64,000 nucleotides of DNA from Oscillospiraceae bacterium (lineage in GTDB: Bacteria > Bacillota > Clostridia > Oscillospirales > Ruminococcaceae). The translations under genes were made by a program, and so were the position numbers. Under the pieces are notes generated by a model that was given only the letters and a program-made list of their open reading frames with translations, was not told the origin of the DNA and made no database searches. Numbering within the stretch: the first letter of the stretch is position 1; each line of letters begins with the position of its first letter. Location: positions 1-64,000 of the forward strand of contig CADASU010000006.1 of NCBI GenBank assembly GCA_902790675.1, in the 5' to 3' direction. Shown here one piece after another: positions 1 through 9,819 of the stretch.

Positions 1-1
1 G

Positions 2-3000
2 GATGATTCTAAATTCAAGCAACGTTTAACGGGTCTTACTGCTGGCGCTCTAGCAGCCGTCTCTATTGCAGCAATTGGAAGTCAAGTATTCAACCAAAGC
101 CAAAAAGCTCCCTCAGACAGCTCTCCTTCAATTTCTTATTCAGCTCAAGGGGATTCAGGCTCTAACGATAATAATGGTAGTGGCCAAGCAACAAATGAAA
201 ACAATAAGGAAAAAGACCCTAATGGGCCCAGCATGAAAAATAGAAAACGTATTAGTAAATTTGGTAATATGCGTAGAAAAGGTGGCCCTGGTGGAACACG
301 TCATGCTAGACAAGGTTCTGGCGCTACTGCTAATTCCGGTAATCCTGGCGGCGGTCCTGCTGGCGGTCCTGCTAGTTTCAGTGCCCATCCCGGTAATCCT
401 GGCGGTGGTCCTGCTGGCGGTCCTGCTTCGATTGATGTTAGTAATCAAGTAGTAAAATATAACCGCTTTCACGGCAGAATTTCAGAGGACAATATCGCTC
501 AAGTAATATCTATTCATGAAGCAAATTTTAAGAATTTTATATCTTTACGAGAAGGCTTACCTTTGGGCTTAAGTGATTTGCTTAACAATATCATAAGCAA
601 AGAACACATAGGTATTATGACCTTAGTGAAATATCAAAACGCCCTTCTTTTAAAAAACAATCCTGAAAAACTTAATCAAAAATTGCAGGGACTTAAAGTT
701 CAACAAAAATCATTAATTGACAAGATAAATGACCTTTCAAACAAACGTCTTGCATTAAATCTGAAATTATTTGCAAAGGATAATAATTATGAGGGAAGAA
801 AAATAAAATTCATAGAAGAGCGTATTGCCCAACTTGAAGTAGGGGAACAAAATTCAAACATACCCGCATCTGACAACTATACCTTTGAATCCTATTATTC
901 ACAGGTTAGAAGCGATCTTGTGGAAAAGAAACAGCTACTTCGTAACTTGGGTACAAAGAACGAGGCCACATCAATAATGTGGCAAAAAAAGATAGACAAG
1001 CTGCAAGAAGAACTTGAAAGAAAACAGTACGAATTGAACAATTTCGAGAATATATATTCAAATCGTGTCGCTGATTATGAAAACGAATTGACAGATCTTA
1101 CCAACATGTCGCTTAATATCAATGAGCATATAGGAGAATTATCCGATGAAAGGGTAGCCCTTCAAGGACGTATAACAGACCTCAACAACGATATAATCAA
1201 CATTGATAAGCAACAAAGCCTTGTTGAACAAGAATTTAATAAAAACCTTAATACAATGGAAAATAAGAAACAAGGATTTAAGAAAGAATTATCTACGCTT
1301 GAGAATCAAAAAGAAAATAAGAAAAAAGAATTTGATAAAGAATTATCTACGCTTAAGAATCAAAAAGAAAATAAGAAAAAAGAACTTGAGAAAGAATTAT
1401 CTACGCTTAAGAAGCAAAATGATCCTAGTCAAATAAAAAATAAGGAAAAAGAACTTAATGCAACATTATTGCAATTTGATAATCAAATAAAAAATAAGGA
1501 AAAAGAACTTAAGGAAAAATTATTGCAATTTAATAAGCAAGTAGAAGGTCAGCAACAAGAAATTAATCTAAAATTAACTAAGCTTAATGATGAAGAAAAA
1601 AATGAGAAAGAAGAATTGTCTTACAAATCAAATCAGTTTAATAATCAAAAAAATATGATGAAAGAAAACATTGAGCAAATAAAAATTAAAATAGGAAACT
1701 TTGAAAAAGAGATTAATAAATTAAAAAATGAAAGAGAAAAAATTAATGAAAAGTACAAACCGTTAGAGATAAAACATGAGCAAGCTCTTAAATATCTCAA
1801 TAATTACTATGATACTCAAAATACAACTAAGCCAAATGTGTTGGAGCTAAATATTAGGAATTTGAACACACAAATAGAAAAATTAAAATATCAGCAGTAT
1901 TTGATCTCTAGCAACAACTCCCAAGAAATAGAGGAAGAAAAAAATAAATTAGAAAATGAAATTAAGTTTCTTGAAAAAGAATTAGAAAACCGAAACAATA
2001 ACCCATCCGAAATTAAACAAGCGTCTAATGAGGAAGAGCTTAAAAGCTTGAAAGAAGAACTGGCTAGGTTACAACGTCTTACAGCAAACTCCGAAAATGA
2101 AACAACCAGTATTGAAGAGATGAAAAAACAATTGGCTGACTATACCAATCAATTGTATGACTATCGTGAGCAACTAAAAGACTTAAATAAGGAACAGATT
2201 AGACCCATTGAAAGAGTAATCGAGCAAGCAAATTCCCAAATAGAGTCCAAAGCTGACCCAACTAAGTATAGGAAACTTTTGAATGAAAATAGTAATCTGG
2301 AAAAAATAAATTCTTACTACGAGAAATTTGCTAGTGAAATGGAAAAAGAAGTAGAAAAAATAAACAAAGAATTAAAGGAAGCGTCAAAGGTCAAAGAAGA
2401 AATACACAAAGAAGAAATGCAAAAAACAAAAGAAAAAAGACAAAAAGAAAAACAAGAAATAGAAGATAGAATACAAACACTAAAAGAAGAAGCAAGCAAA
2501 AATTATTACCAAAACCAGGCGCAAGCTGCAGCAAATAAGCAAAAAGCCGAGCAAAGCAAAAAAGAGCTTACGGATACAGTGAATTTTGTTGAGAATGTGT
2601 CCGTAAAGGAACAACAACAACGTTTGAAAAGACAAAAAACACTCTTGCAAGGAAGCCAAGGAGAGCGTTACAGACAAGAGGGAGAAGAATTAGCCAAAAG
2701 GTTTCTTATGGCAGACTATAATATAATTGACTATAAGCAACAATTTGATTTTGCTCGTGCTAATGGTCAGAAGATCACTGCTAAAAAAATGGAAAAGAAC
2801 ATAAAAAACGAAGAATCCAAAAAATCTAATATAAACAATAAAGTGAAAAAATTACAAGAAGATATTTACAATCTAAAAAATAAATATGCAGAGTTGAATG
2901 ATGATTTGGCAAAGCTGCAAGCGGAGCCAATATCTTCTTCCACGGGTGATAAGAATAAGCTCAATAAGAAAGACATAGAATCAAATAAACAAAAAATAGA

Positions 3001-3814
3001 ATCAACTAAACAAAAAATAGAATCAACTAAACAAAAAATAGATTTTTATGATATAAAATTTAAAGCCTTCTATAATTTTGTAAACCAACGAGACAACGAC
3101 TATAATAACTTTAACGCCAATCAAATAAAAGCGAAAAAGCAAGAACTCATCACCAAAATTCAAGATCTAGCAAATGAAGATACACATTTGGATGGTAAAT
3201 TGGCAGAGCTGCAAGCGTCAATATCTTCCACGGATAGTAATAATAAGCCCAATGATGACGAAATAAGAGTAATTAAAAAAGAAATAAATGAAATTAACAT
3301 ACAAAAGAATAGAATTAGGCAAGAGATAGATTTTCTTACGTCAAAATTTAAAGCCTTCAATATTTATTTACACATCAACTTCCCTGATCAATTACAAGAA
3401 GAACAAAATGAAAATGAGGAGGAACAGAATATTCCCATCTCCTCCCAAATAGACGAGCGTGGTGAAAACCAAAATTACAACATTAAATTGGTGCGTAGTA
3501 ATATTAATTATGATGAGAATAGACCCATCTCAGTCAAAAACATTAACATGATTCAAAATGATGATGATTATTTTCAGGGTAGATCCTCATCCATCATTAA
3601 AAAGAGTAATTATAATTTTAAAAAGAATATAATCAATGACCTTGACATAGATGAGGATAACACGGAAGAACTCATCAAGCAACTTAACGAAATGCGTAAT
3701 AAACAAAAATCATATGATAATAAAGAACAGAATAATGAGGATATAGATGTGTTCCAAAATGAAATGATCATGGAAGATAATAATCAAAAAAAAAGTGACT
3801 TTGACGAAGAATAG
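2..3814 (+). CDS. Giant Lys/Glu-rich coiled-coil protein, 5' end outside the window
   Basis: Not a family I recognise. The reading frame is open from base 2 with no stop, so the gene begins before the window. The first ATG inside, at 233, has no ribosome binding site and is not the likely start. At least 1270 residues are visible. A hydrophobic Ala/Gly-rich stretch at about bases 20-95 follows a basic KFKQR and looks like a signal peptide or membrane anchor. Then come a Ser/Asn/Gly-rich linker and two copies of a Gly-Pro-rich block (GNPGGGPAGGPAS, about 336-375 and 391-430). From about 700 to 3390 the protein is almost all predicted coiled coil, including three 18-residue repeats (1255-1416), two more of another type (about 1430-1540) and three 7-residue units (2977-3039). 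The C-terminus is acidic and Asn-rich. The next gene starts 4 bp downstream, so the two are probably co-transcribed. Secreted or surface structural role is inference. Confidence 0.8.
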   Translation, partial: DDSKFKQRLTGLTAGALAAVSIAAIGSQVFNQSQKAPSDSSPSISYSAQGDSGSNDNNGSGQATNENNKEKDPNGPSMKNRKRISKFGNMRRKGGPGGTRHARQGSGATANSGNPGGGPAGGPASFSAHPGNPGGGPAGGPASIDVSNQVVKYNRFHGRISEDNIAQVISIHEANFKNFISLREGLPLGLSDLLNNIISKEHIGIMTLVKYQNALLLKNNPEKLNQKLQGLKVQQKSLIDKINDLSNKRLALNLKLFAKDNNYEGRKIKFIEERIAQLEVGEQNSNIPASDNYTFESYYSQVRSDLVEKKQLLRNLGTKNEATSIMWQKKIDKLQEELERKQYELNNFENIYSNRVADYENELTDLTNMSLNINEHIGELSDERVALQGRITDLNNDIINIDKQQSLVEQEFNKNLNTMENKKQGFKKELSTLENQKENKKKEFDKELSTLKNQKENKKKELEKELSTLKKQNDPSQIKNKEKELNATLLQFDNQIKNKEKELKEKLLQFNKQVEGQQQEINLKLTKLNDEEKNEKEELSYKSNQFNNQKNMMKENIEQIKIKIGNFEKEINKLKNEREKINEKYKPLEIKHEQALKYLNNYYDTQNTTKPNVLELNIRNLNTQIEKLKYQQYLISSNNSQEIEEEKNKLENEIKFLEKELENRNNNPSEIKQASNEEELKSLKEELARLQRLTANSENETTSIEEMKKQLADYTNQLYDYREQLKDLNKEQIRPIERVIEQANSQIESKADPTKYRKLLNENSNLEKINSYYEKFASEMEKEVEKINKELKEASKVKEEIHKEEMQKTKEKRQKEKQEIEDRIQTLKEEASKNYYQNQAQAAANKQKAEQSKKELTDTVNFVENVSVKEQQQRLKRQKTLLQGSQGERYRQEGEELAKRFLMADYNIIDYKQQFDFARANGQKITAKKMEKNIKNEESKKSNINNKVKKLQEDIYNLKNKYAELNDDLAKLQAEPISSSTGDKNKLNKKDIESNKQKIESTKQKIESTKQKIDFYDIKFKAFYNFVNQRDNDYNNFNANQIKAKKQELITKIQDLANEDTHLDGKLAELQASISSTDSNNKPNDDEIRVIKKEINEINIQKNRIRQEIDFLTSKFKAFNIYLHINFPDQLQEEQNENEEEQNIPISSQIDERGENQNYNIKLVRSNINYDENRPISVKNINMIQNDDDYFQGRSSSIIKKSNYNFKKNIINDLDIDEDNTEELIKQLNEMRNKQKSYDNKEQNNEDIDVFQNEMIMEDNNQKKSDFDEE
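1255..1416 (+). repeat. Three tandem 54-bp (18-aa) coiled-coil repeats
   Basis: Three in-frame units of 18 residues share the core KELSTL followed by a QK/QN ending (ELSTLENQK, ELSTLKNQK, ELSTLKKQN). They are close to identical at DNA level, which points to recent expansion by slippage or unequal recombination. A second pair of 18-residue units built on QIKNKEKEL follows immediately downstream. Confidence 0.8.
2977..3039 (+). repeat. Three tandem 21-bp (7-aa) heptad repeats
   Basis: Three consecutive heptads, ESNKQKI, ESTKQKI and ESTKQKI, differ by only one base. They lengthen one arm of a coiled coil by whole heptads, so the register is kept. Confidence 0.8.
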
Positions 3815-3818
3815 GATA

Positions 3819-6800
3819 ATGAGTGAAAAAAATATATCCGATAGCAACAATGAAAATTTGAATGAAGACGACGATTTTGATTACCTTGAGTTAAATGATA
3901 AAAACGAAAGCAATATTATTCAACTTAGCAAAGACTCTGAAGGACAAAAAAAACCAAATGAGGATAAAAATATAATACAAATTGATAGTGATATTTATGA
4001 TAGCGGCGATGAAGAAGAAAATATTAAGGAAAATATAGAACTAAAAGAACCAAATGAGGATAAAAATATATTCGATGACGACTATGACGACTATGAAGAA
4101 GAAAATCCGGATTATATATCTAAGGGAGCAAGCCTCGCCAGAAGCTATGTTTATACTGTTTTTGATTCTTTTAAACAAAATGACACAGATAAGCGGGATA
4201 ATATTTCTAGCAAAGTATTCAATGAGATCTTCAATGATGAAAAAGAACTTGATACCTTCAGTAATGAAATTACCAAATCGGAGGAAGAAAAGGACAAAAT
4301 TCAAGAACAAATAAAACGACTTGAAGAAAAAAACTCAAGCGATGGCATAACAGAATTAAATAACAGATTTAGAGAATGTAATTTATCAATAGAATCATAT
4401 AAAGCAAATATAAGTAATCTTACCGAAAAAATTGTGAGCTTTAATAAGCAACTTTCAGTCTCCATGAATCAACTATCGGAACGAAAATCAGAATTGTTAG
4501 AAGAAATAAACATGAAAAATAAAGACTTATCCGAATACGATCAAAGCACAATTGATTCGATAGACAGGGCACTTGATTATATTAAAAAAGATTCAAACTA
4601 CTTGGATTTTAAAAAAAACGTGAAAAATTATAATATGATAGATGGAGAAAACCTCGCCGAAAAATATGTTAATGAGATTCGGTCAAAAATATCAGGCATG
4701 GGTGATAAGTATAATCCTAAGAAGCTGGATAAAGTTTCTAGCGAAATACTCGGTAATTTCTTAAAGGAGATAAGGAATGCTAATAAAATCGATAAAGAAA
4801 TTAACAAATTGCGGAAAGGCCTTAAAAATGCAGGCTCAAGCAGCGCTAAAGGAATTAATTCACAAATAGAAAAAAGCCAAGAAGCGCTGAATAATATCTT
4901 ATTCAAAATGATCGGCTTCGATAGTAAACTTACAGTATTAAGTGACAAACTACTAGTCCAAAGCGTCGAATTGAGCACCAATTTAAAAATGACAAAACAA
5001 AAACCATACGATTCAAAAGAACATAATTCGGTATCAAAAGCATATGATTATATAAAACAAGATAAAAACGTCGTGTCTTTTCAACGGCTCGCGTACACTT
5101 TGTCTAATTCAAACACCAACGATGAACAAAACCAAGAAGAAGAGAACGTCAACAGCGAGAAGAATAATGAGAATTTCGCAAACCTAGAACAAAACACTGA
5201 AGAAATCCAAGAACAAATCATAGAACAAAATCAAGAAACAAACCAAGAAATTTTGAATCAAGAAAATCAAGAAGAATTTAATGAAGAAAACCAAATCGAG
5301 ATCAAAAGCCAAGAAAATATTGAAGAAAACATAGAAAACCAAGAAAATGATAATAATAATAATAATGAGAGGGAGAGCGATGACGAGAACGATAACGATA
5401 ACGATAACGACACTGAAGAAAATATAGAAATAATCAGTAAAGAAGAAGAAAACATAGAAAACCAAGACGAATTTAATGAAGAAAATATTGAAAAAAATAA
5501 TGAAAACAATGACGAGAACGAGAACGATAACAACAATGAAGAAAATATAGAAAATATTCCTCAGGAATATTTTAATGGAGCAGACCTCGCCGAAAATTAT
5601 GTTTATGCTGTTCTTGATTCTTTTGAACAAGATGACACAGCTAATCTGAAGGCATTTTCTGACGGAATATTCAATTATCTCTCCAATAAGATAAACGATT
5701 TTAATACAATCGAGGAACAACTTAACCAATTGCAGCAAAACCTTAACCAATTGCAGCAAAACCTTAAACAAGCACTCTCAAGCGATGAAAACATATCAAA
5801 ATTACAGAACGACGTTGAAGAAGTTGAAAAAGTTATGGCACAAAAAGAAGAAAAGCAGTATAATATCAAAGCAGAAATTAAAGGCTTCCGTGATAAACTT
5901 AAAGAATTAATTGATGGACTACAAGCCGACCCAAACGAATTGATCGCCAATAGTGAGAACGACCAATCCGATTTAAATGAATATAAAAAACAATGTGATT
6001 TGATATCAACTTATACACTTAATTATATATTCAACAGTCCAGACCTCCAGTCTTTTGCAGAGCAAACGGACCCTTGGTTTAACGATCCGAATTATTATGG
6101 AGCAAAACTCGCCGAAGATTATTTTAATGGGGTTTATTCAATAATTTCAAACATGGATAAGAATATTAATTTTACTGCGCTGAATGATCATTCTAAAGAA
6201 ATATTCAATCATCTCTCCGATAAGGTAAACGAATTTTATACAATCGAGGAACAACTTAACGAATTGCAGCAAAACCTTAAACAAGCACCCTCAAGCGATG
6301 AAAACACATCAGACTTACAGAACAACGTTGAAAACATTAGTTCTCAAATAGAAGAAAAAAACAAAGCGCAGAATAATATTTTATTAGAACTTCAAGCCTT
6401 CTATAATAAATTTGACAAGTTATATGGTGACCTAATAATCAAACAAAACGAATTGAGCAACAAATTAAGCAACAAATTAAGCGATCAAAACACAAACAAA
6501 TCCGGTTTAGATGACACTGAAAAAGAATATTATTTGGTATCAGCTGCAATTGATTATATATACAACAAAGATCAAAACGCCAATTCTGTTTTAAATGAAA
6601 TGGTCGATTTGTTTGAAGATGGAGACGAGAACGACATTGAAGAAAACCTAGAAGAAATCACAGAAGAAAACCTAGAAAATGAAAATGATGAGAACGAGAA
6701 CAACAATGAAGAACAAGACCAAGACGAAGACAACGATCAAAACGAGAACGAGAACGAGGATTTAGAAAAGCAAGAACCAAGCCAAGAACCAAGCCAAGAA

Positions 6801-7877
6801 CAAAACCCAGAACAAAACGAAGAAAATGAAAATGATGATATAGAAAATATTAAAGGAAATATAGAAATAATCAATAAAAAAGAAGAAACAGAAGAAAAAG
6901 AAAACCAAGAACAAAACCAAGAAAATGAAAATGATGATATAGAAAATATTAAAGGAAATATAGAAATAATCAATAAAAAAGAAGAAACAGAAGAAAAAGA
7001 AAACCAAGAACAACAAGAAGAAGAACTTAAAGAAGAAATCAAAGAAGACGATATCGACATTAAAGACGAAGACAACGAGGACAATAACGAGATCAAGGAT
7101 AAAGATACGGAACATTCTGAGGGATGGAATCTCGCCTACAATTATTTTAGTAGTGTTACTGAGTTTTTTACACCAGGGAAGAATGATTATAACATAAATA
7201 ATCTGAATGCTATTTCTAACAAAATATTCCAGCCTATCCACAAGCAGATAGACGAACTTTATATACTCAATAATGAAATTGCCGAATTGCAGAAAGAAAG
7301 TGACCAAATTCCAGATGACAAAGCATCCTCAGACGATACAACATCACAATTAAAGATCCCAAATAAAGGCATTAATTCTCAAATAGAAAAAAAAGAAGCA
7401 ATACGTAATAATCTTTTATTTAAACTTCAAGGCTTATATGATGGACTTTTAAACGACATAGATGTACTAAATGAAGAAATAGAAGAATGTAAAAACCCAT
7501 CATCACAGGAAAATATAAACTCATACGATCCAAGTACAATTAAAAACAAACTTACTTTGGCAGCCGATGCACTTAATTATATTCAAAGCGATAAAAACGT
7601 CGAGTATTTTTTTAGTAAAATGGCCAATTATCTTAACATTAAAAACAAAGACAACGATCAAAACGAGAACGAGGATTTAGAAAAGCAAGAACCAAGCCAA
7701 GAACAAAACCCAGAACAAAACCAAGAAGAGAAGAACATCAACGAAGAGGAGAATAATAAAGAACAGAATAATAATGAGAGCAATGGCGATGGCGATGGCG
7801 AGGGCGAGGACGACAACGACAAGGACGATGGCAACAGCGAGATATACTCCTTGGACGACTTGCTCTTGGGCGACTAG
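3819..7877 (+). CDS. Giant acidic protein with five repeats of a ~170-residue helical domain
   Basis: Not a family I recognise. The start at ATG 3819 follows the upstream stop by 4 bp; a GTG at 3795 in the same frame has no ribosome site. The product is 1352 residues with no signal peptide. Five diverged copies of one domain begin with a G-x-x-LA-x-x-Y motif at about residues 103, 276, 587, 761 and 1102 (bases 4125, 4644, 5577, 6099, 7122). Each continues through a helix, an LxxLQ...SSD-like hairpin and a second helix, and ends near a DYI/NYI motif. Copies 1-2 and 3-4 abut; copy 5 stands alone. They are separated by linkers of about 155-170 residues made nearly all of Glu, Asn, Gln and Asp, and the protein ends in an acidic tail. 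A 33-residue linker segment is tandemly duplicated. The upstream gene has a similar hairpin pattern, so the two products may share ancestry or interact. Function unknown. Confidence 0.8.
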   Translation: MSEKNISDSNNENLNEDDDFDYLELNDKNESNIIQLSKDSEGQKKPNEDKNIIQIDSDIYDSGDEEENIKENIELKEPNEDKNIFDDDYDDYEEENPDYISKGASLARSYVYTVFDSFKQNDTDKRDNISSKVFNEIFNDEKELDTFSNEITKSEEEKDKIQEQIKRLEEKNSSDGITELNNRFRECNLSIESYKANISNLTEKIVSFNKQLSVSMNQLSERKSELLEEINMKNKDLSEYDQSTIDSIDRALDYIKKDSNYLDFKKNVKNYNMIDGENLAEKYVNEIRSKISGMGDKYNPKKLDKVSSEILGNFLKEIRNANKIDKEINKLRKGLKNAGSSSAKGINSQIEKSQEALNNILFKMIGFDSKLTVLSDKLLVQSVELSTNLKMTKQKPYDSKEHNSVSKAYDYIKQDKNVVSFQRLAYTLSNSNTNDEQNQEEENVNSEKNNENFANLEQNTEEIQEQIIEQNQETNQEILNQENQEEFNEENQIEIKSQENIEENIENQENDNNNNNERESDDENDNDNDNDTEENIEIISKEEENIENQDEFNEENIEKNNENNDENENDNNNEENIENIPQEYFNGADLAENYVYAVLDSFEQDDTANLKAFSDGIFNYLSNKINDFNTIEEQLNQLQQNLNQLQQNLKQALSSDENISKLQNDVEEVEKVMAQKEEKQYNIKAEIKGFRDKLKELIDGLQADPNELIANSENDQSDLNEYKKQCDLISTYTLNYIFNSPDLQSFAEQTDPWFNDPNYYGAKLAEDYFNGVYSIISNMDKNINFTALNDHSKEIFNHLSDKVNEFYTIEEQLNELQQNLKQAPSSDENTSDLQNNVENISSQIEEKNKAQNNILLELQAFYNKFDKLYGDLIIKQNELSNKLSNKLSDQNTNKSGLDDTEKEYYLVSAAIDYIYNKDQNANSVLNEMVDLFEDGDENDIEENLEEITEENLENENDENENNNEEQDQDEDNDQNENENEDLEKQEPSQEPSQEQNPEQNEENENDDIENIKGNIEIINKKEETEEKENQEQNQENENDDIENIKGNIEIINKKEETEEKENQEQQEEELKEEIKEDDIDIKDEDNEDNNEIKDKDTEHSEGWNLAYNYFSSVTEFFTPGKNDYNINNLNAISNKIFQPIHKQIDELYILNNEIAELQKESDQIPDDKASSDDTTSQLKIPNKGINSQIEKKEAIRNNLLFKLQGLYDGLLNDIDVLNEEIEECKNPSSQENINSYDPSTIKNKLTLAADALNYIQSDKNVEYFFSKMANYLNIKNKDNDQNENEDLEKQEPSQEQNPEQNQEEKNINEEENNKEQNNNESNGDGDGEGEDDNDKDDGNSEIYSLDDLLLGD
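6811..7008 (+). repeat. 99-bp tandem duplication in an acidic linker
   Basis: Bases 6811-6909 and 6910-7008 are near-identical direct repeats (one difference noted, 6819 versus 6918) encoding 33 residues each with the core DDIENIKGNIEIINKKEE. The period keeps the frame, so the linker length can change without breaking the gene. Confidence 0.9.
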
Positions 7878-7921
7878 GACCGTGGCAAATAGTAAACACC
7901 CGTAAAAACACACATATTATC

Positions 7922-7950
7922 TTGACTGGGAGAAGAAAATTAGTTAAAAT
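7922..7950 (+). promoter_or_regulatory. Probable sigma-A promoter for glyS
   Basis: TTGACT at 7922-7927 and TAAAAT at 7945-7950 are separated by 17 bp. They lie 38 bp upstream of the glyS start in the gap after the giant acidic gene. Confidence 0.6.
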
Positions 7951-7987
7951 TATTTAAAGAATTTCTTCAAAAAGGTGTGTTTTTAAT

Positions 7988-9376
7988 ATGAAAAATAGCG
8001 AAAAAGATATGGAAAAAATAGTGGCTCTTTGCAAAGGCAGAGGCTATATATACCCCGGCAGTGAAATTTATGGCGGCTTAGCCAACACATGGGATTATGG
8101 TCCACTAGGAGTTGAACTTAAAAATAATATTAAAAAAGCATGGTGGAAAAAGTTTATACAAGAGTGCAAATACAATGTGGGCCTAGATTCCGCCCTGCTT
8201 ATGAATCCGCAAGTTTGGGTGGCGTCTGGCCATGTTGGTGGTTTTTCCGATCCTCTTATGGATTGTAGAAGTTGTAAGACAAGACATCGCGCCGATCATC
8301 TTATTGAAGATCAAACCGATGTCAATCCGTCTGGCTGGAGCAATGAAGATATGCTTAAATTTATAAAAGAGAGAAATATTAAATGTCCAAATTGTGGCAG
8401 CCAAGATTTCACAGATATTCGATCATTCAACTTGATGTTCAAAACCTTCCAAGGAGTAACGGAAGACTCCAAAAGCGAGCTATATTTAAGGCCAGAAACT
8501 GCGCAAGGAATTTTTGTAAATTACGCCAATGTTCAAAGAACAACAAGGAAAAAAATCCCGTTTGGAATAGGCCAAATAGGTAAATCTTTCCGAAACGAAA
8601 TAACTCCCGGAAATTTCACTTTTCGCATGAGAGAATTTGAACAAATGGAACTCGAATTTTTCTGTAAACCCGGCTCTGACTTAGAATGGTTTAATTACTG
8701 GAAAGAAAAATGCAAAAACTTTCTGCTGTCCTTGGGAATAAAAGAGACGTCAATAAAACTGCGAGATCATTCAAAGGAAGAGCTATCACATTATTCAAAC
8801 GCAACAACAGACATAGAATTTAATTTTCCATTTGGATGGGGTGAGCTTTGGGGAATTGCCGATAGAACAGACTTCGATCTCAAACAACATCAAACTCATA
8901 GCACAAAGTCTCTAGAATATTTCGACTCACAAACAAACGAAAAATATCTGCCATATTGTATAGAGCCTTCTTTGGGTGCAGATAGAGTAGCGCTAGCATT
9001 TTTGTGCGAAGCTTACGACGAAGAAATTATTGACCAAGAGAAGGAAGATAGTAGAGTTGTTTTGAGGCTCAGCCCTGTTTTAGCCCCATTCAAAGCATGT
9101 ATTTTACCGTTATCTAAAAAACTAAGTGAAAACGCATCTAAAGTATATGAAGACCTTTCGAAATATTTCATGGTCGACTATGACGAAACTGGTTCAATAG
9201 GAAAAAGATATCGTAGGCAGGATGAAATAGGAACTCCATTTTGCATAACATATGATTTTGACTCTGAGCAAGACAATTGCGTAACAATTCGCCACAGAGA
9301 CTCAATGAAGCAAGAAGACTCCAGAGTTTCAATAAATAAACTAAAAGAATTTATAGAAAAAAGAATACAATTTTAA
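7988..9376 (+). CDS. glyS: Glycyl-tRNA synthetase, dimeric type
   Basis: Charges tRNA-Gly with glycine in the cytoplasm. The 462-residue protein is the single-chain, alpha2-type class II enzyme (the glyQS form), not the alpha2beta2 type. The N-terminus has the expected [14 protein letters not shown] segment. Two CxxC pairs (CRSC near residue 93 and CPNC near 133) form the usual zinc site, RPETAQGIF is motif 2, and the anticodon-binding domain fills the C-terminal 110 residues or so. An AAGGTG ribosome site precedes ATG 7988. It has its own promoter and no T-box leader was seen. Length and key motifs look normal. Confidence 0.96.
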   Translation: MKNSEKDMEKIVALCKGRGYIYPGSEIYGGLANTWDYGPLGVELKNNIKKAWWKKFIQECKYNVGLDSALLMNPQVWVASGHVGGFSDPLMDCRSCKTRHRADHLIEDQTDVNPSGWSNEDMLKFIKERNIKCPNCGSQDFTDIRSFNLMFKTFQGVTEDSKSELYLRPETAQGIFVNYANVQRTTRKKIPFGIGQIGKSFRNEITPGNFTFRMREFEQMELEFFCKPGSDLEWFNYWKEKCKNFLLSLGIKETSIKLRDHSKEELSHYSNATTDIEFNFPFGWGELWGIADRTDFDLKQHQTHSTKSLEYFDSQTNEKYLPYCIEPSLGADRVALAFLCEAYDEEIIDQEKEDSRVVLRLSPVLAPFKACILPLSKKLSENASKVYEDLSKYFMVDYDETGSIGKRYRRQDEIGTPFCITYDFDSEQDNCVTIRHRDSMKQEDSRVSINKLKEFIEKRIQF

Positions 9377-9494
9377 AATCAGTATGATAAAAAAATATGC
9401 CGTAGTAAAAAAATGTACAATATGATACAATTACGTCAGATAGTATTAATCGCATTGATTTCATTTTGATTCAGCGAAAGGAGTGTAGGTTAAC

Positions 9495-9785
9495 ATGGCA
9501 GAGTTAAATAAATATACCCAAAAAGCGGTAGATGATCCTCATTTTAGAGCCAAAGTTTTGAAAGATGCTAACAAAGCAATTAAAGAAGAATTTGGCTATG
9601 AACCGCCATATAAAATAACCTACCATATTTCTGACAAAACTCATATTGTATTCACTCTACCACCAGAAGATGGAGCTATCGATGACAATAGTTTAGACAA
9701 TGTAGCTAGAGGCCGAGCTTTTCCCTCTAAGCCATCTGCAGTTTGTAGTTACATGTGTTATGATCCCTCAGCTCGATTGTTTTAA
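9495..9785 (+). CDS. NHLP-type RiPP precursor peptide with a two-cysteine core
   Basis: A 96-residue peptide with a strong AAAGGAGTG ribosome site. Residues 1 to about 57 match the nitrile-hydratase-like leader peptide (NHLP) pattern: a short helical segment with DDPHFRAKVLKDANKAIKEE, then a beta segment ending in HIVFTLPP. The remaining ~40 residues look like a core region, with a possible leader boundary at VARGRAFP and a tail containing CSYMC. This is the kind of substrate modified by radical SAM or lanthionine-forming enzymes. The adjacent radical SAM gene is broken, so whether this peptide is still matured is doubtful. The family assignment comes from recognising the leader pattern; the modification type is not determined. 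Confidence 0.75.
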   Translation: MAELNKYTQKAVDDPHFRAKVLKDANKAIKEEFGYEPPYKITYHISDKTHIVFTLPPEDGAIDDNSLDNVARGRAFPSKPSAVCSYMCYDPSARLF

Positions 9786-9819
9786 TTTAAAAAAATATCA
9801 TTTTGAGAGGTGATCAATA

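Noticed and set aside
5184..5771. A hydrophobic 195-codon minus-strand frame opposite the acidic linker of the giant gene
   Set aside because: Glu/Asn/Asp codons read in antisense give Phe/Ile/Val/Leu-rich frames automatically. No ribosome site. The same applies to frames near 4041-4310, 6737-7307 and 7677-7913.
7904..7984. AAAAACACAC / GTGTGTTTTT inverted arms around the glyS ribosome site as a translational attenuator
   Set aside because: The left arm lies upstream of the likely promoter at 7922-7950, so the RNA would not contain both arms.
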